From positions 1 through 39,386 of the forward strand of contig JALEMF010000016.1 in the NCBI GenBank assembly GCA_022768005.1: DNA of 39,386 nucleotides. The letters run 5' to 3'. A model generated the notes under the pieces. The model searched no databases, was not told the DNA's origin, and worked only from the letters and a program-made list of their open reading frames with translations. Below are positions 37,365 through 39,386 of this stretch, piece by piece (position 1 is the stretch's first letter; the number at the start of each line of letters is the position of its first letter). The DNA comes from Bacteroidales bacterium. Its GTDB lineage: Bacteria; Bacteroidota; Bacteroidia; Bacteroidales; Muribaculaceae. The translations under genes were made by a program, and so were the position numbers.

Positions 37365-39386
37365 ATGAAAAATTTATTCTTATCAGCACTCGCTATGTGC
37401 CTTTGTATATGCACATACGCTGAAGACGAAAAGACTGATACCATTGAGGCTCAGACACTTGCTGAAGTCACTATTGCCGCACCTAAAGTTATTCGTAAGG
37501 CAGATATGGACGTATATTACCCGAGTGTTTCCGCCGTTGAAAATTCCAAGAACGGATTACAAATCATTTCCAATCTGCGAATTCCTCAGCTGCTTGTGAA
37601 TGAACTTCAGAACAAAATCACTTCGGTAGGAAAAGACGTGCAAGTCAGGATAAACGGGCGAGTGGCTACTATTGAAGAGGTTCAAGCTCTGATGCCGGAA
37701 ACTATCAAGAGAGTGGAATGGATTGACAATCCGGGACTCAGATACGAAGGGGCTAATGCGGTGCTGAACGTTATAGTACGAAACCCGGAAGTCGGAGGTT
37801 CACTAATGTTAGATGCCACTCAAAGCGTACACAGCGGCTGGGGTACTTATCTTGCAGGACTTAACCTCAACTTCGGCCGTTCACAGTTTTCTATTATGGG
37901 AAACGGCAAACTCATCGCTGATTTCAACACTTCCAGAGACTATTACGAAACTATCACCTTCCCTGACGGCAAAAGTCTGACAAGAAAGGAAACGCCTGTT
38001 GACGGCAAACTTGACGGCTCTTCCGTTACCGGCAGACTCGGATACAGCTACATTAAGCCTGACACTACCGTCGTTTACGTTCAGTTCGGCTCTCACTGCA
38101 AGGTAAAGAGTTATTCTCGCTTCAACGGCAAAATGTCGCTTAGCGACGGCTCTGATGACATCTTTCTGACTAATATTCAAGATGGAAAAGGTTACACCCC
38201 TGCTCTATCTTTCTATTTGGAACAATATTTTGCTCACAAGCAAATGATTATCTTTAACTTAAGCGCATCTTTTTACACCGGACACACTTCTTCCGGATAC
38301 CTCGAGCAAGATATTAACAACAATATTCTCAACGATATAAACACTTACATCAAGGACCGTAATCAAGCATACGGCATTAAGGCAAATTACATTAAAAACT
38401 GGGACAAGTCTCGTCTCACCATCGGTGGTTCTTTCACGGCTAAACGAAATCGCTCTACTTACGTTGACCTTGACAACAGTGTTTTCCACCAGAGGCAGAA
38501 CATGACATATTTCTTCGGTGAATACTTTCAAAGGGTAAAATACGTCACTTTAACTGCCGGCATCGGTGCTGATTACTCTATTTTAAATTTCAGGAAACAG
38601 GAAAAGGAAATGACTCGTGGAACGTATCTCCACATTTTACCGCCACTTACAAGCCGAACAGCGTCTCACAGTTCCGACTTAATTTCTCCACTTGGCAAAA
38701 TACTCCCAATCTGAGCCAAACGAATGAAACTCCTCAGCAGATAGATGCCATTCAGTGGAGTATCGGCAACCCGAACCTTTCCACTCAATTTTCTTACAAT
38801 ATCGCTACAAAATACAGCTTCACACTACCGATTATCAGCGGTTCTTTCGGTGCTGAAGGTTATTTTATAGATAATGTCATTGCACCGTATATGTACTGGG
38901 AAGGCGACAGACTTATTAATTCCTACGAAAACGGAAAAGGTTTCCGACAATTCACTCTATGGTTTGCACCTGAAGTAACTGTGATCCCTCACTGGCTATA
39001 TCTTCAAGGCTCGGTAACTTACTGCGCAGAAAATTCACGCGGCGGGAACTACTCAATATATAATCACAACTGGAGCGGAAACGTTCAGGCTACGGTTTCA
39101 CACTACGGCTGTATGCTCTCCGTGATGTACAAACGCGCACAAAGACAACTCTACGGCGAAAGCATCATTTGGGGTGAAGATTGCACCTCAATAGACTTCG
39201 GATATAATTGGGAAAAATGGCAATTCGGTGCCGGGTGCTTTATGCCTTTCGGTAAATACGACCAAGGCAATATCTGCTACAACAAGTACAACAAAAAAGA
39301 ATTCCACCTCAAGCCGGATAGCCGATTCTTCTACATCAAAGTTGCCTACAACCTCCAGTGGGGTAAACAGAAAAAAGGTGTCAACA
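37365..39386 (+). pseudogene. Outer membrane beta-barrel protein (TonB-receptor-like), apparent frameshift near 38588-38591, runs off window end
   Basis: First frame 37365..38714 has signal peptide, plug-like region and barrel, then ends in an uncharacteristic tail. From about 38591 a second frame is open to the window end: QETGKGNDSWNVSPHFTATYKPNSVSQFRLNFSTWQNTPNLSQTNE...FFYIKVAYNLQWGKQKKGVN. Confidence 0.85.

Overview
This 39.4-kb window is a mostly housekeeping chromosomal segment of a Bacteroidales-type genome. The assignment rests on a SusC/SusD operon, a T9SS-type sorting tail, TAnnTTTG -7 boxes and the absence of obvious Shine-Dalgarno usage.

Order along the window: a 3' transposase remnant; initiator tRNA with a terminator; a YhcG-like PDDEXK nuclease; a Gly/Asn/His-rich repeat secreted protein; a divergent HxlR regulator/cupin pair; a DnaQ-like exonuclease; a FadL/OmpP1 porin; a four-gene SusC/SusD/lipoprotein/PKD-lipoprotein operon; SlyD with a Cys/His tail; ferritin; waaA, gltX, pgi; an S8 protease with a T9SS-like tail; riboflavin synthase; YebC; PheT; a roughly 0.8-kb gap without long ORFs; a TerB/J-domain protein; ThyA; a sodium:solute symporter; a WYL regulator; a saccharopine-dehydrogenase-family protein; RadA; a TrmH-type methyltransferase; RNase P RNA; a head-GIN protein; and an outer-membrane beta-barrel gene with an apparent frameshift that runs off the end.

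No CRISPR array, prophage or complete defense island is visible. The most interesting unexplained material is in the gap at 27.6-28.4 kb. It holds a compact minus-strand transcription unit (promoter, six-codon ORF ATGGTATTAGATTTAAGGTAA, terminator hairpin) that is separate from pheT's own promoter, and next to it a long imperfect stem with a competing alternative pairing. Other leads are the dispersed intergenic GTCSGAC nonamer repeats, a perfect 16-bp palindrome between hxlR and the cupin gene, a structured intergenic region before the DnaQ-like gene, and the beta-barrel frameshift.
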